NCBI GenBank assembly: GCA_020746875.1 | Contig: JAGTJL010000013.1 | Coordinates: forward strand, 868,001 to 932,000 | DNA length: 64,000 nucleotides | Reading direction: 5' to 3' | Origin: Rhexocercosporidium sp. MPI-PUGE-AT-0058 | Taxonomy: Eukaryota > Ascomycota > Leotiomycetes > Helotiales | Shown: in pieces, positions 1 through 12,491 of the stretch | How the letters are laid out: each line of letters begins with the position of its first letter | Numbering within the stretch: the first letter of the stretch is position 1 | The notes under the pieces: model-generated | The model's database searches: none | Seen by the model: only the letters and a program-made list of their open reading frames with translations | What the model was told of the DNA's origin: nothing | Made by a program: the position numbers and the translations under genes

Positions 1-231
1 CCTGAATCTAATTTAATGACGCCATCCTAAACCTCTTGACTTCTTGACTTCTTGACTTTTTGTTCCAAAATAAACCTTCGCCTCTCCGCACCTCTTCTGG
101 CCAGCCAGTTCCTAGGCGAGAAGCCACCAAGCCCCTCAGCCAACCACAACTCCCAGCTATCACTTCCCTTCGATAGCTTCCTACCCTACCTACCTACCGT
201 ACCGTCCCTCCTCTCCCTTTACCCCTCGAAG

Positions 232-2464
232 ATGCCGTTACACTTCCCTCATCTTCATTCTCGCAGCGCATCGCAACAGGACAATAATGCCTTTGCCCCA
301 AGCGCCAGCTCTGGTATCCTACAAGCTGCCCAGAATCTAGGGTCCTTTGGCGCTCCAGCAGGCAATCTCAACGCCGTAGCTTCAAGCAGGACAATCGCTG
401 GCACAGACCGATTCCTGCCCTCCAGCGGACCATCGCCGACCTCGAACGCAGGAGCACATTCAGCCTCGCATTCAACATCGTCATCTCCATATGGTCTGCA
501 GCATTCCAACTCAGCGACGACTTCTGCGCCCTCTGCCGGTGGGGTTCCCAGCCAGAACCAGCGCTACGAGACTCCACGACGCTCGCAAGCAGATGAGCTG
601 CATATGAACTCGAACACGAACAATATGACCTCACAGCGCGGCCAGTTATCACCAAGAGACTACACTCCTGCTGGTCCTCGAATCAGTCTCGAGCAAGCCA
701 CCCCCGAGACCTCACAGTACCAGAACGCGGGGCAGCTTCCTGGCTCGTTACAACCTGGCAGACCAGGTCCATTGTCTGCGAATACTGCGCCTACTGTACC
801 AACAGTCCCTCAAACCATGTCTCAAGAACAATACTCGACCCCTTCGCGATCCTCCACCCTCGGCCTCTCACATAACTACACTCGATCCAGTCCAGCAGCC
901 GGGTTTGAGGGCCAGAACTACTCTTCTTTCTCCCCATCCACCCCTGGCGGGAACGACCAGAGCCAATATGCCTCTCCTACGAACCAAAAGTATACACCTC
1001 AGAACAACCAGAGGGCGGTCTCCAACACCCCTCTAGGTCTCGCAGATATCCGACCTCGCGCTGACTCGAGTCTGTCGGAGGGGATTCCGGGCGCAAACCC
1101 GTATTCTTATGATGGTGCTAATGCTGTCCCAACCAACAGTAATTACCTGGCTCCATGGGCTATATATGCTTTTGACTGGTGCAAATGGCCGGCGCAGAAC
1201 CACGATGCTGGTAAAGTGGCAGTAGGCAGCTATCTAGAAGATGGTCACAATTTTGTAGGTCTTCTCTGCCCGCATTGGGTTGCGACGCATGAATTGTTGC
1301 TGATTATCATGTGCTAGATTCAAATTCTCGACTCGCATATTGTCCCAACCCCCTCCGAATCATACACACCTGGAGCTCCAAAATACGGCTTGGACTTTGT
1401 GAAGATAGCAGAGGCAACCCACTCGTACCCAGTGACGCGCCTATTATGGGAACCTCCATCCTCTCAGAAGCAATCGACTGATCTTCTTGCGACTTCTGGC
1501 GATCACTTGAGGTTGTGGTCTCTGCCCTCAGAAACGCCAGTTGCTTCGCCAGGCAACTCGATCACCCGCCCAACCAATCATGGAAGAGATACGCCAGCAA
1601 GCAAGCTTACACCATTAGCTTTACTATCAAACTCGAAAACACCTGAACATACAGCCCCTCTTACCTCCCTGGATTGGAACACAGTCTCACCAAGCTTGAT
1701 AATCACATCCAGCATTGACACGACTTGTACGATCTGGGATATTCCAACTTTGACTGCGAAGACTCAGTTAATTGCACACGACAAGGAAGTTTTTGATGTT
1801 CGGTTCTGTGCCAACAGTGTCGATGTCTTCGTCAGCTGTGGTGCGGATGGAAGTGTACGGATGTTCGATCTTCGGAGTCTAGAACACAGTACCATCATCT
1901 ATGAACCTACTGCCAAGGACGACAAAGGTGCGTGGAGTCAGATTTTGATCGAATTTTACTAACATTCTCATAGATGGAAGTCCCGGAGGCAGAATAAGTC
2001 CTACTCTGGCTCAGCAGACAATGTCATATGCTCCCCCATTACTTCGACTTGCAGCTTCACCACACGATACCCATTTGCTAGCAACATTTTCCCAAGATTC
2101 TAATATAATCCGCATACTCGATGTCCGTCAACCAGGGCAAGCATTACTTGAACTCCGAGGTCATGGCGCGTCAATCAACTGCATAGAATGGTCACCATCT
2201 CGGAGAGGAACACTTGCATCAGGAGCCGACGACTCCTTGGTCCTCATCTGGGACCTCCTCAGCCAAAGCACCGCACTCGCCCCACCAGGACCAGCCATCA
2301 ACGGCGCACCACCAACAGACAATGCCCGCGGTCCAACAGCTAGCTGGCAATGCGACTACGAAGTCGGTAATATCAGCTGGGCACCTCACAGTGCGCTGAA
2401 CAACGATGGTGGGGACTGGCTGGGTGTCAGTGGTGGAAGGGGCATCTGGGGTGTTAAGCTTTGA
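232..2464 (+). CDS. WD40 repeat protein, DCAF7/WDR68 (AN11/LWD) type
   Basis: Three exons, 232-1254, 1318-1927 and 1974-2464, give 707 aa. Both introns (63 and 46 bp) have GT/AG ends and keep the frame; the first joins ...DGHNF to IQILDSH. The start at 232 (MPLHFPHLHSRS) is preferred to an in-frame ATG at 52 because the intervening codons look like pyrimidine-rich leader. Residues 1-300 are Ser/Pro/Gln-rich and probably disordered. From about 305 the conserved DCAF7 block begins (WAIYAFDWCKWP, VGSYLEDGHNF, TDLLATSGDHLRLW), followed by WD repeats such as TCTIWDIP, VRMFDLR and LVLIWDLL. In animals and plants this family is a scaffold for DYRK kinases, MYB/bHLH complexes and CUL4-DDB1 ligases; the fungal role is inferred. 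The long N-terminal extension is unlike the roughly 340 aa animal protein. Family call is strong, function less so. Confidence 0.88.
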
Positions 2465-3384
2465 GTGGCTGAGTTGATGAAAGCTCTGAGTGAGTGGTGG
2501 ATAGATGGTGATTGATGAAAACTTATGTTGCAAGAATTCAAAATCAAGCAAGCATGCAATGCAATGCAAGCAATGAAATGAGATTCAAGATTCAAGATTC
2601 GTAGATGGATGTTGAGCGTTATCTTTTTTGCAAGCACGAGCAAGCACGCAAGAATTATTCAAGCCAGGCGTTTTTCGGGATCTATGATTACAATCGGGAA
2701 GGAAGGGAGGGTGGCGGTGATGATGAGAGGGGGAGGGCAAGGTTCGGCATCGGGTATCTAGGCATATGGGATGAGAGGACGGGATGGGATGGGATGCATG
2801 GGATAGGATGCATGGGATAGGATGCATGGGATAGGATGCACGGGGGATGAATGACGAGAGGAATCTGTGTGGTGGGCGAAGGGAGGCGAGGCGAGGTGCT
2901 TACTTTTCCTTTAATGATTCTAGACTTTGCATGTGTTTTTGTGTATCATAGGTAGTGAGAGGACTCCACTGGGCGGGAGTGGACTGGAGCAAAAGCGAAA
3001 TGAAGAGATGAGACTTTGTCGTTCCATCTGATCTGGTCTTTTGATCTTGTGAAGTAAGTAAGTGTGTTAAAATTAGAACCTCAAGGTGATGTTTCAGCTG
3101 TGAAGTCTGATATTTGAGTTGGTGGGCCTTTTGTTTATTAGGAGTGAGCCCTCGCTTCTTCTCGTTTTGTTCGTGTAGGTTGCTTTTCTTCCTTTCTCGC
3201 TTTCGTTTCTTATTATACTGTATCGTTGTAGAATCGCTTGACCTCGTCCTAGACCCCCATCTCTCTCCAAATATCCTCACACCTTAACAGTTCACCTCCC
3301 AAGCTCTACCAAGGCACCCAAGCCAAAAGTAAACAAACCCCTCATCCATTCTCACCCCCACCTCCACCTCCACCTCCACCCAAA
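2465..3384. other. Intergenic region between convergent WD40 and cupin genes
   Basis: No convincing gene. Open frames here (for example 2900-3280 on the minus strand) are lysine/arginine- or serine-rich and have no family signature. The region holds the 3' UTRs of two convergent genes and a GGGAT-rich tandem repeat at 2781-2842. Confidence 0.6.
2781..2842. repeat. Tandem repeat, 14-bp unit CATGGGATAGGATG
   Basis: Three to four head-to-tail copies of a 14-bp unit follow a run of GGGAT pentamers. It is non-coding, in the 3' intergenic region. A related GGGAT run occurs at about 5043-5062, upstream of the cupin gene. Confidence 0.8.
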
Positions 3385-5016
3385 TCACTCCTTCGTGCCC
3401 TCCCCCCACCCCCTCAAATTAACCACCACCGGCTCTCCCCCACTCCGCGTAATAATCCACGTTACCTCCTCCTCGCCATCATTCACCTCCTGATGTTCCG
3501 TCCACGCGGGGATGAGCGCGAAATCCCCTGGCGCGAGCTCCTGCCGCGTCTGTCCGTTGTCTGAGATGATGGCGCCGTGCCCGGAGGCGGCGTAGACGAT
3601 TGTGTCTTGTTCGCCGTGGTGGTGGATGGCGGAGGACGTGTGGGGTGCGGCGGTCATTACTGTGGGAGTGTTAGTGAATTTTGGGGGAAGGGGGAATGGG
3701 GGAATGGGGAAGGGGAAGAAAGACGAGGGATGTGTTGCGGGATGAGAGGGTTGGGAGAGGAATTTTGAGGAGGAGTTGGCTAGTGAAGATATAGCAGCAT
3801 GAAGATGTTTTGGGATTTGTGAGGTTGCTTGCACACTTGATGCTTTGATGTGAGGAATTAGCGTCGATGGATGGACACCATCACAATGCCCATCTCTCTT
3901 TAGGACAATGATGTTGAAAAGAGATTCAAAAAGAAGTAAGCTTGTCATGTTGAAGAGTAGAATTGGGAATGGGATTGGCTGCAATGCTATAGTTCAAATT
4001 TCCAATAGATAGAAAGATAGAAAGCTAGGCTAGATTAACGGAACGGAAGAGAAGAAGGATCGGTGCAAAATGTACTTCTATCTTCTTCCTTAGCTAAGAG
4101 GGGGAAGAATTATAACAAGGAAAAGATTTGAATAGCGAAAAGATGAATCTGTTTAGAGAGATATGTCTCATTCCTGGATTGACGATTTACTCTTAACTTT
4201 ATTGCTACCTCTTGCTTGAAAACCACAAGGCCAGTAGCTCAAATTCCAAGCCAGCAACCGACCTGACGGCTCATGCAATGCGCTTACATGCTTTATTGTT
4301 TTCTCCGCTGGGCCGCTGATCACGATCATGATCCATACTCAGTGTACTGTAGAGACGGGATGTGCTCGCTCCAGAGTTGATATTTTAGAACTCGCTTGGA
4401 CAGTTTGTCGGATGTTGTGTGGTTGGTGTGTATGCAGCTCGGAGAATAAAAAATTTGACGGATTGGGGGGAAGTCCGTGATATTGGGCACTTGACGGCTC
4501 GAGAGTGGAGTGTAGAACTAGCTGCGCGTATGTGGAAAGAATGCAGGAAAGAAAAGGAAAAGGAAAAAGAAAAAGAGAGAGAGACGGGAAGGGCAGGATG
4601 GAGTTGGGACAAGAATGGGGTGGAGCCGGAGCTAAAGTAAGCACATAATTGACTGCAAAAGTGCAAGGACAGCAAAACAAAAGAAAGTCCCTAGAGTGCG
4701 AGAGTGGGATGAAAGCTAATCGCTTCCCCGTCCAGGTATGTATCCCGGAGATAATGTATGATGAAGAAACAAGGCATTCAACATCAAGAAAATAGAAAAC
4801 AAAAGTCGACGCAAGATTCAAAAGGCTATACATCCAAGAAAAGGTCAGCTTACCGGAAGCACACAGCTTATTCGACTTCTTGATGATGGCACCTTTGCGT
4901 ACCATGCCGTTGGTCTGGCCGGTAGCTACATCTAGCTCTGTTGATTTCGTGACGTGGACGTGTGAGGGCATGATGATGGGAAGGATGTCCTTGATTATGG
5001 GGAGGAGGGATGTCAT
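3385..5016 (-). CDS. Small cupin-domain protein with a very long intron
   Basis: Exon 1 is 5016-4854 and exon 2 is 3659-3385 (145 aa). The donor is G|GTAAGC at 4853 and the acceptor CACAG at 3660. The join gives ...KLCASVMTAAPHTSS, which matches the usual layout of this single-domain cupin family: a TGQTNGM segment, then HHHGEQDTIVY, then PGDFALIPAWTEHQE. The HHH...E and final H are the expected metal ligands of cupin motifs 1 and 2. The start could also be 4971 (MPSHVHVTKS). The substrate is unknown; such proteins bind a metal and may be oxygenases, isomerases or simple binding proteins. The implied intron is 1,194 bp, far above the 50-80 bp of neighbouring genes, so an unseen small exon or alternative splicing is possible. 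Confidence 0.75.
4536..4585. repeat. Purine-rich simple repeat (AAAAGG/AAAGA)n
   Basis: A run of AAAGG and AAAGA units ends in GAGAGAGA. It lies inside the long cupin intron; on the transcribed strand it is a CU-rich tract, the kind of sequence that can bind splicing regulators. Confidence 0.7.
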
Positions 5017-7608
5017 GGGTGTGGTCGTGAGGGGGTTGGTTGGTGGGATGGGATGGGATGGGAATTGTAGGACTGTACTATAGAGAGGTGGAGTCAATCG
5101 ATGGGTACTCTCTGTGGGTACTTGGGGAGACAGGTCTGACGTTGGATTTAGGTATGAGGTATGGAGTAGAGGGGGAGAGACGAGGTTCGGATTGATCTGA
5201 AGCGATGTTGAGACTTTCTCCTCAATTGGAGCTGGAGGCAGACTCGGATGGAGGGGATGCTCGACTCTGCAGCTTCATACCTTACGTCACTCTTGCATAA
5301 CTTTTTGCTAGTGAGTGATAGACTCCGTAGAACACAGATGCTTTCCGACTAGTTTAGATCATAATGAAGCATTTCGAATGCAGGGACGGAAGACCGTCAT
5401 ACATCTCGTGATAAGACTAGAGGAAGGTGAGATGGGTAGATACCTAAACGCAAGGTAAACAACCAATTAAAGCAATGCCTCCTCGCCTATCTCAACTCGT
5501 TCACCGTAACCACGGTATCGGATTCCCCATGTCTCATCTCATTTTAAAGCCATACAAAGTATGTAACTTTAAGACCTCAACACCTCCTTCTTTTTGTAGT
5601 AGGACGGACGATACGAGCTCATCCATGTCGCCTTTTCCACTTGCCACGCGGTTTCTCCACGATGGTGTCCTGTGCTCTGCAGATTTCAAAGCCCCCCGGA
5701 CAGGGTCAGGCAGGCAAGTGTAAGAAGTAAGACAGGGCACAACGGGATCACATCGCATCGCAGGGATGGAACGGACGGATTATGTGCGGCTGGCGCTGTT
5801 TCCACTGCTTCCACCTCCCTGGAACGGATAGTGGCATCATTTTAGACTGGCCAGGGAATGAAATGCACTACGGGGCGATGTCGGATGCATATTGAAGCTT
5901 CTGTTGGTGGTGGAGGTGGTGGTGGTGATGTGCTGTACTGTGCTGTGCTTGCTCTCACAGAGAGTCAGAATCTCAAGAGTCTCGGAGTCTGCCTGGGTAT
6001 GCTGGGTATGCTGCTGGTAGGAAGACGACTTCCTGATGCTGCCTGACTACTGACTACTGACTACTGGCTACTGGCTACTGATGAGTACGAGTACGAGTGC
6101 TGTACCTACCTGCCTGCTGGATGGATGCATTATTACATTACTACCCATCCCTCTCCTCCTTCCTCATCCACTCTACTCTTGAATCAAAGCAACAAACACC
6201 AGCAAATCAAACAACGGCTCAGTACATCATATCTCCATTCTGCATCCACCGTACCATAAGTAAGGTCCCCTTCCCATTAGCCTAGACCTCTGGTGTCATC
6301 TTGGCCTCACAACACCTGCCTCTCTGGCTCTGCTTTTCTCTTGCGGGCAACTCATCCCAGGCCTATCGCTCCAGACACCGTCCAGCCAAGCCTCAAACTT
6401 GCAGCTGGGAACACGGCTTGGGCTAAGCAAGACCAATAAATAGCCCGATACTGTCGAGAAATGCTGTGCTGACTATTACTTGATACTGATCTGATGGCCA
6501 GAAGGACTGTAGCCGAGGCAGACAGGACGCAGTGGATGAATCCAGACCTTGTGTAGACTTGGGAATTCCCCCATACTTTGGTACTGGTGGTACCCTACTC
6601 ACCTCTCCGTCCCTCCTCGAGCATGACTACTAGCTGAAAACCCGCATCAAGCGCCACGACTTACGACTGACTGAAAATCGAGCACGCTCATCAGTATAAC
6701 ACTACTGCCACTACTGCCACTGCTGCTGCTGCTACTGCCGCCAGGAAGTTTGAATATATACTGTACAGTGCAGCCCCCAGCCTTCGACATCGGCCCATTA
6801 TTCAGTACTGCTTCTGGGCGGACGACATCCATCCCCAGCCGATGAACCTTTACCCCCTCCATCCCTCCATCCCTCCCCCTCAAGGTTGTCGGCCACACTA
6901 AACACCAAAAGGGCGTCTAGGTCCAGGCTAAGCAACGTCTGCACCCAGTCGTCAGTCGGTCCAGCATTATATTCCCAGCCGATCGCCCTGTCTTGTCCAT
7001 CGATCATCACCAACTGCCGGAAGCACTTCTATCTGCACTGCATTGCACTGCAACGACCTGAATAGGAAGCTCACAACCCAAACACTCGGCCAAAATAAAT
7101 CTCAATCGACTCTAGATCAGGCCCGGGCTCTCCTAGGTCAGCCTGCTCAGAGAACGCCGTCGCGTATGCTGGAGAAGCGATCCGCCCACCGTCGGGTGCG
7201 TAGTGGATTGTCCGGTGGATGGATGCTGGTGGCGCCTGCAAGCAAGCCCAGGATAATAAAGAAGACTACACGGACGACCTTAACCTGAACCTTACCTCAT
7301 TGTCCTCCGCCCCGCCAACTGCCCTCCATCTTCATCACCTCTCCCCAATCGAATCTTCGTGATTCAAATCGAAGTGACCCCGAATCCATACCCGCTAGAT
7401 CCGTGCGTTCGTGCAGCTTGAGGCTGGGAACAGGGACCGCAACTGTCTCTAGCGAGCCAGGAGTGCATAACACTACGTCGACGCTCTTCTGACTTCTTGT
7501 CTCTCGTCCCTCGTCTTTTTCATCCTGAGAGGTGGGGTGAGAAAGACACTTCGTTCCAAGAAATCTCCATAAGTTGGGAACGACGCTGCTGCGTCAATCG
7601 TTACAGAT
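5017..7608. other. Long intergenic region upstream of the cupin and F-box genes
   Basis: About 2.6 kb between two divergently transcribed genes. Open frames are short (under 85 codons) and compositionally simple. It contains GGT triplets (about 5908-5930), a TACTGRC repeat (6044-6080) and GCT triplets (6717-6737). From about 7280 to 7600 the plus strand is pyrimidine-rich, like a fungal promoter or leader for the F-box gene. I see no RNA gene. Confidence 0.6.
6044..6080. repeat. Tandem repeat TACTGAC/TACTGGC (7-bp unit)
   Basis: About five head-to-tail copies of TACTGRC, followed by GAGTACGAGTACGAGT. It is non-coding. Confidence 0.8.
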
Positions 7609-9508
7609 ATGGCTTCCCCGTCCTCATCCTCCTCTTCCTCTTCCTCAGCCTCTACCCCCCCACCAACGAGCTATCCTATGGAAAACGACTATAATTACCA
7701 GCATGGCCGGATCAATCCAGGAGTGGAGGAGAATTTCGATTTGGTCGAGTCGATACCAGTTGAGAAACCCCAGGACGAGAAGCTTCAGCAAAGGAATGAT
7801 CTCATGGGGTTGCCTGACGACGAAATTGTGTCCGTGACTCAGAGTCGTACAGATGCCCGACCAGGTACGTAGAGACTACACTTTTATTATCAATGGGTTT
7901 GCTCTACTGTCAATATTGAATGATCAACAAATGATCGATCGACAAATGATTACCCGTCAATTAGAATTTTGCAATTTATCTTCATGACATACAATTTCTT
8001 TAAAATCTTCTACATATCTCTTGGCATAGTAATAGACTGACATGGTTTCATGTCTAGCTTCACCTATAAGCTTGTCGTCGAGAGAAGGACCCAGCTTTAT
8101 TCTCGAACTCCCTTCAGAATTGATCGACTATGTCTTATCATACCTTGGGCCCATCGACCTCGTCTCTGTGTCTTCGACATGTCGTCTTCTCTCCGACCAT
8201 TCCAGATCCGACAGCTCATGGCAACGTCATGTCCAAGACAATATACCCGGAGTCCAATTGACGTCTCCCTATCCGTGCAAAACTTACCGAGATCTCTACA
8301 TTGCTCACGATCCACATTGGTTCCTGCCGAAGTACAAGTTGTGGTTCTGTGACTATTTCCTCACCGGCAAACTCATCCTTGTCCGGTATGATCAACGAAG
8401 GGGTGTCATTGAAGGATACCGACTCTTGGCGGAACGTGGAGCTCCTACTTTCGATCCTTGGGAGGCTGATGATGAAGTGCTGATCCATTCCTTCTCGCCC
8501 AAATGCCAATTGCACATGGACCAACCCGTCATACAACTCGATGCCCTCTCCCTAGAATCCCTGATCTCCTCTTCCCCTAAAGCAAAACCCGAGCATCGTT
8601 TTTCGGCCGAGATACCCATGCGAATCGAAGACAGATCCCACCGCGGTGTGTTCAACAACTTCCTCCTCACCCGCCCCGTCGAAGAGCGCGAGAACATGCA
8701 ATTGTGGCCGCCTCGAACCATCCCCGCCAGGCACCGCGTTCGGAATAATAGCCAAGAGGGTTACGTCGGCCTAGGACACAAGCCTCAGACACGGTCGCAA
8801 GTCAGTAACCAGACTTTCAGGATCAGGCGCTGGATGCAGATGATGGCTGGGTCGCAATCTCCCGGTCTCCATCTTGGAGAAGAGATTCACACGTATGCGA
8901 CTCTGGATCCTAAGTTGTACACACCGACCGAGGAGAAGCCTTATAGGGGTATATGGGTGGGGGACTACAGCGGCCATGGATGTGAGTTCTTGCTCATGCA
9001 TCAACCTGATGACGAGACGCCATTCGATGAAGCGAGCGTGGTCCAAGGAGAAGATGAAACTCCAGAAGAATGGGCAATTCGCAAGAAAGAAGAGCGTATC
9101 TACCGTGGAAGTTTGGAAGCCATTAAATTGACCGGCGACCCGAATGTGCCCAGAGGAGAATACACTTTCATTTCAGACGACATCTCGAACACCGGATACG
9201 TCCGAACAGCTACCGAGGCGAGATTCAAGGGTGCTAGGGTTGTTAGGAGTAGAGGCCATATTGCGGCGAGGATGTTCCGGAATGGTGAGTTATGCCGAGT
9301 TCCCGCTATTGGATGTAAACAGGCTGTGCGAGTCAGTGCTGACTGAGATACAGATAAATATATCGAGAGCCAGTTGATTATGATCTCTCATGACAGGTTG
9401 GCGCAATACTGGGTGGGCTTTGGCCACATCAGCTTTTATGAGAGGGTCAATATTGACGACTTTTTGTCGCCTACTAATGATACCATTTCCAGCCCGGGGA
9501 AGTGCTAA
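7609..9508 (+). CDS. F-box protein, FBXO31-like (cyclin D1-binding-type C-terminal domain)
   Basis: Exons 7609-7864, 8058-9284 and 9354-9508 give 545 aa; the introns are 193 and 69 bp. Residues 1-85 are a Ser-rich and acidic leader. An F-box starts near residue 101 (ILELPSELIDYVLSYL, then SVSSTCRLLSD), the Skp1-binding module of SCF ubiquitin ligases. The C-terminal half carries GIWVGDYSGHGCEFLLM near residue 383 and, in the last exon, DKYIESQLIMISHDRLAQYW, which resemble the FBXO31 substrate-binding domain. FBXO31 binds substrates through C-terminal degrons; recognition by this fungal protein is inferred only. The start is the first ATG in frame after a pyrimidine-rich leader. The call as an SCF substrate receptor is solid; the substrate is unknown. 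Confidence 0.85.
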
Positions 9509-10299
9509 AGGAATGTACGTTTGGATTTGGATGGAGTACAGAGGAAAATTGTGACCTGGGTAAAATGGGGATATGGTGGAGTCAACCTCGGATCTGTTTG
9601 TATATGTTGACGAGAACCTGTTGTATATGTCCTGAACGAGTACATAATATATCGATTTCATGCAGCAAGAATTTAATTGTGAGACCAGTACCTCTACATC
9701 GCCACAAACTCAAGAGCAAAAATCGGTATCAATAAATATATAGTCGAAACGAAACAAAACCGTAGCACAAGATCCGAAATCTAAATCTCCTCGTTATTTC
9801 CCTCCCAAAATTTCCTTGACAGACATATCAACAGCTGGGCTGGCACATGTCAAGCTTTCAAGCTTTTTGATGGTGACAGGGATACGCGATTCATTCCGTT
9901 TCATCAGTGACGTACAAGCTCCAGACCGCCTCCTGCCGCGGGGAAAAAACCTAAAGAAAAACCCCACCTCACTCACACGCCGAGATTCCATCCCTGGACT
10001 GGGTCTCCGCTCAACATCAGAATCTCAACGAAGTTTTGATTTGCGACCCGCTATTCGAATCCGACCATATTGGATAAGAGAGATATCGAAACGAGATTGT
10101 ATCTGGTCCAAGGAGTAGAGCGCCAACAGAGGGGCACTGGCTGTTTACTTCCCTTCTCTACTCTCGAGGTCCGAATTTGCAGGACTCGACTCGATTTGAT
10201 CCTGCTCGACTCAACATCGCGAGCATTGCATTGAAAGCAGACTCAACTCGAACAACAAAGTAGACATAATTCAAGAAGGCAGGGTAGAAAACAGCAAAG
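9509..10299. other. Intergenic region
   Basis: Holds the 3' UTR of the F-box gene and the promoter of the DUF1769 gene. The open frame at 9816-10118 has no recognisable feature. Nothing else is seen. Confidence 0.6.
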
Positions 10300-11699
10300 A
10301 TGGCGCACAACTACGTCCTGCAGGTAACGACCGGTTCAGAGTACGATATCAAGACGCACAAGATCGTGCCCGTCAACCAATCCACGCCTGTGACGATCGA
10401 TACGGAACACATCACTGTGGATTTGAATGTTAGGATACAGGTACATCCCCCTCCTCTGCATTTGCCCTTCTGCAAGCCCCAGAAAGTCCATACCTTGTCA
10501 GCTAATACGATTGTCGAATCTAGTCCTACCGCGGCCTCCCCCACACCTCGCCCTCCACATCCCCCTACTTCTCCCTCCCACCACACGACAAGTCCCAAGA
10601 CCAATACAGCATCGCCTTCCGCTTCACTCCCAAGACTACCATCAATGGCGACGACCTCGTCTTCGGCAACGATTTCGACCATCCGATTCGCGATCGCTTA
10701 CCGCCTGGGTTCAACACGGCGTTCAGGATCGTGAAATGGGTTGTTGATCCAGGACTGGATGGCGATGTGTATGCGGATAAACCGTATCTCTATGGACCGG
10801 CGGCGAGTAGTGTCAATAGGCTTTTTGTTGGGCCGAAAGGAGGGGAGAAGGAAGGAGAGGGTGGGATAGGACATCATGAGGCGGGGTTGGTGTTTGAGGA
10901 GGGGGGTGATGAGGAGGGCATGGAGGTTAGGGAGGAGAATGGCGTTCCTGAGACGGAGGCCGCTAGGAAGAAACACTTTTTGATTGAAGAGAAGAGGAAG
11001 GAGTGGGAGTGGGAGGAGGGGAGGGTTTATGGGTGTGATTTCTACAATCCGTATTTGGATTTCAATGGTAAGTTTTTTTCTTCACTTGTCCTGTCCATGT
11101 ATATCCTTTAAGTTTTGCTGTGGAACCGTCGACTTAAGTGTGGTTGGGAAGTTAAGAGATTGTGAGACTAATTCTGATTGCAGATTTCGCACTGAGATTA
11201 CCGGGTTTCACACTCCCTATCATGAATTACTGGGACGGTCAAGGGCTAAGGTACGCTTTTCATTCTTCATCTCATCGCCTTCCGCCCTCATCCCTTTTGC
11301 CCCCTGCCCCTACCCCAGACCCGATTCCCTTCCCTCCCCATAACCCATACCCCTTCTTGCTGCCTTACTATCCCAACCACATTCAACCCCCAACCTTCCA
11401 GCGAAGTCCAACTCAAACCAACCATCCATGCCAGGAAAACACAAAAGCGCTCACACAGCCTAAGATACACGCTCAAGAACCGCGCCACCGACACCGTCCT
11501 CTTCGTCGTCCTGTTCACACTGTACTTGAAGGAGGATGTGGATGAGGAGGGGAATGTCAAGGAGGGTGTTGAGGGAGGGAAACCGTTCCAGGGGAAGGCT
11601 GTGGGTATTGATGGGGAGAGTGAGGGGGTGAAGAACGATGGGAAGGGGAAGGAAGAGAAATTGCCCGAGGTGGAGACGAGTCAGGATGATCTTGACTGA
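10300..11699 (+). CDS. DUF1769 (UPF0590-like) protein
   Basis: Four exons, 10300-10440, 10524-11067, 11184-11250 and 11402-11699, give 349 aa. Every junction has GT/AG ends and preserves frame. The N-terminus NYVLQVTTGSEYD, the segment NGDDLVFGNDFDHPIRDRLP, then FRIVKWVVDPGLDGDVYADK, and DFALRLPGFTLPIMNYWDGQ are the hallmarks of the DUF1769 family known from fission yeast UPF0590 proteins. The middle (about 195-275) and the last 60 residues are low-complexity and acidic/lysine-rich. From memory, a fission yeast member binds phosphoinositides at the cell cortex; I would not transfer that role without evidence. No signal peptide or membrane segment is visible. Confidence 0.85.
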
Positions 11700-12491
11700 T
11701 TGATTGATTTGTCAACGGAAGATGAGGGACCACGGATTGTGATTGATGTATAATTGCCGAATGGCTGCCATATCGAGCGGATTGGGGTTGGGATAGGAAA
11801 TGGGGCAAGGCACGGTACGGCATGGGAGAGCCTGGTGTTCTAGCCAAGGATGAGATACCAAGCATAGCATGGGCTACATAAAAGGCATCGTCGGGGCATA
11901 GATAGAAATATAGGTAGAAACCGTATAAATGTGCCTTGGAGTTGGAGAGCACTTACAGTAGATCTAACAGCAACTGCGTGGGACATGAAGAGAGAGAAAT
12001 CAAAATACTTTATTCGTTCATCAGGCTGCTTCTTCGCTTCCTCGTTTCCTCGCTTACGAATAAGATATATATCCCTCCCCCCCCTCCCCCCCCCGGTGTA
12101 TAAGATGATACGACAGTAAGAAAGCCAAAAGACGAATCCCAGTCTTAAAATGACAAGAAGGACAGTAAAAATAGAGAATAGAGATGGAAGTGGTTGTTGG
12201 TATGGAGTTTGATTTCAGGAACCTAAGCGCCATTCTAAATTCAACGCTGGCTGTGACCTGACCCATTCGCAAATCATGCATGTGTGCTATTTTCTTTTTT
12301 CTTACACCTCCATTCTTCAGTTCCATGTTCTGTTAAGACAACAAAGGCGAAAAGAAAAACGATCGCTCCATGATCTCCCCTCCGCGCCACTGCCCTCCAC
12401 CAGGTTGCCTGTCTCCCAATCAGACCGAAAAGTTCATTATCCAGCCATGCAAATGCTCCGCCCCCCCCCCCCCCCCCCTAACCGTCAGTTT
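11700..12491. other. 3'-to-3' intergenic region with C-rich homopolymer tracts
   Basis: Lies between convergent DUF1769 and Spt5 genes. It contains a C-rich tract at 12073-12094 and an 18-C run at 12461-12478 (G-rich in the Spt5 transcript). No gene is supported. Confidence 0.6.
12461..12478. repeat. Poly-C (18) homopolymer in the presumed Spt5 3' UTR
   Basis: Eighteen consecutive C on the plus strand, 13 bp beyond the end of the Spt5 coding region. It is G18 in the transcript. Length may be uncertain for sequencing reasons. Confidence 0.85.

Noticed and set aside
2900..3280. 126-codon minus-strand open frame
   Set aside because: Lys/Arg-rich low-complexity translation in a 3' intergenic region, with no motif.
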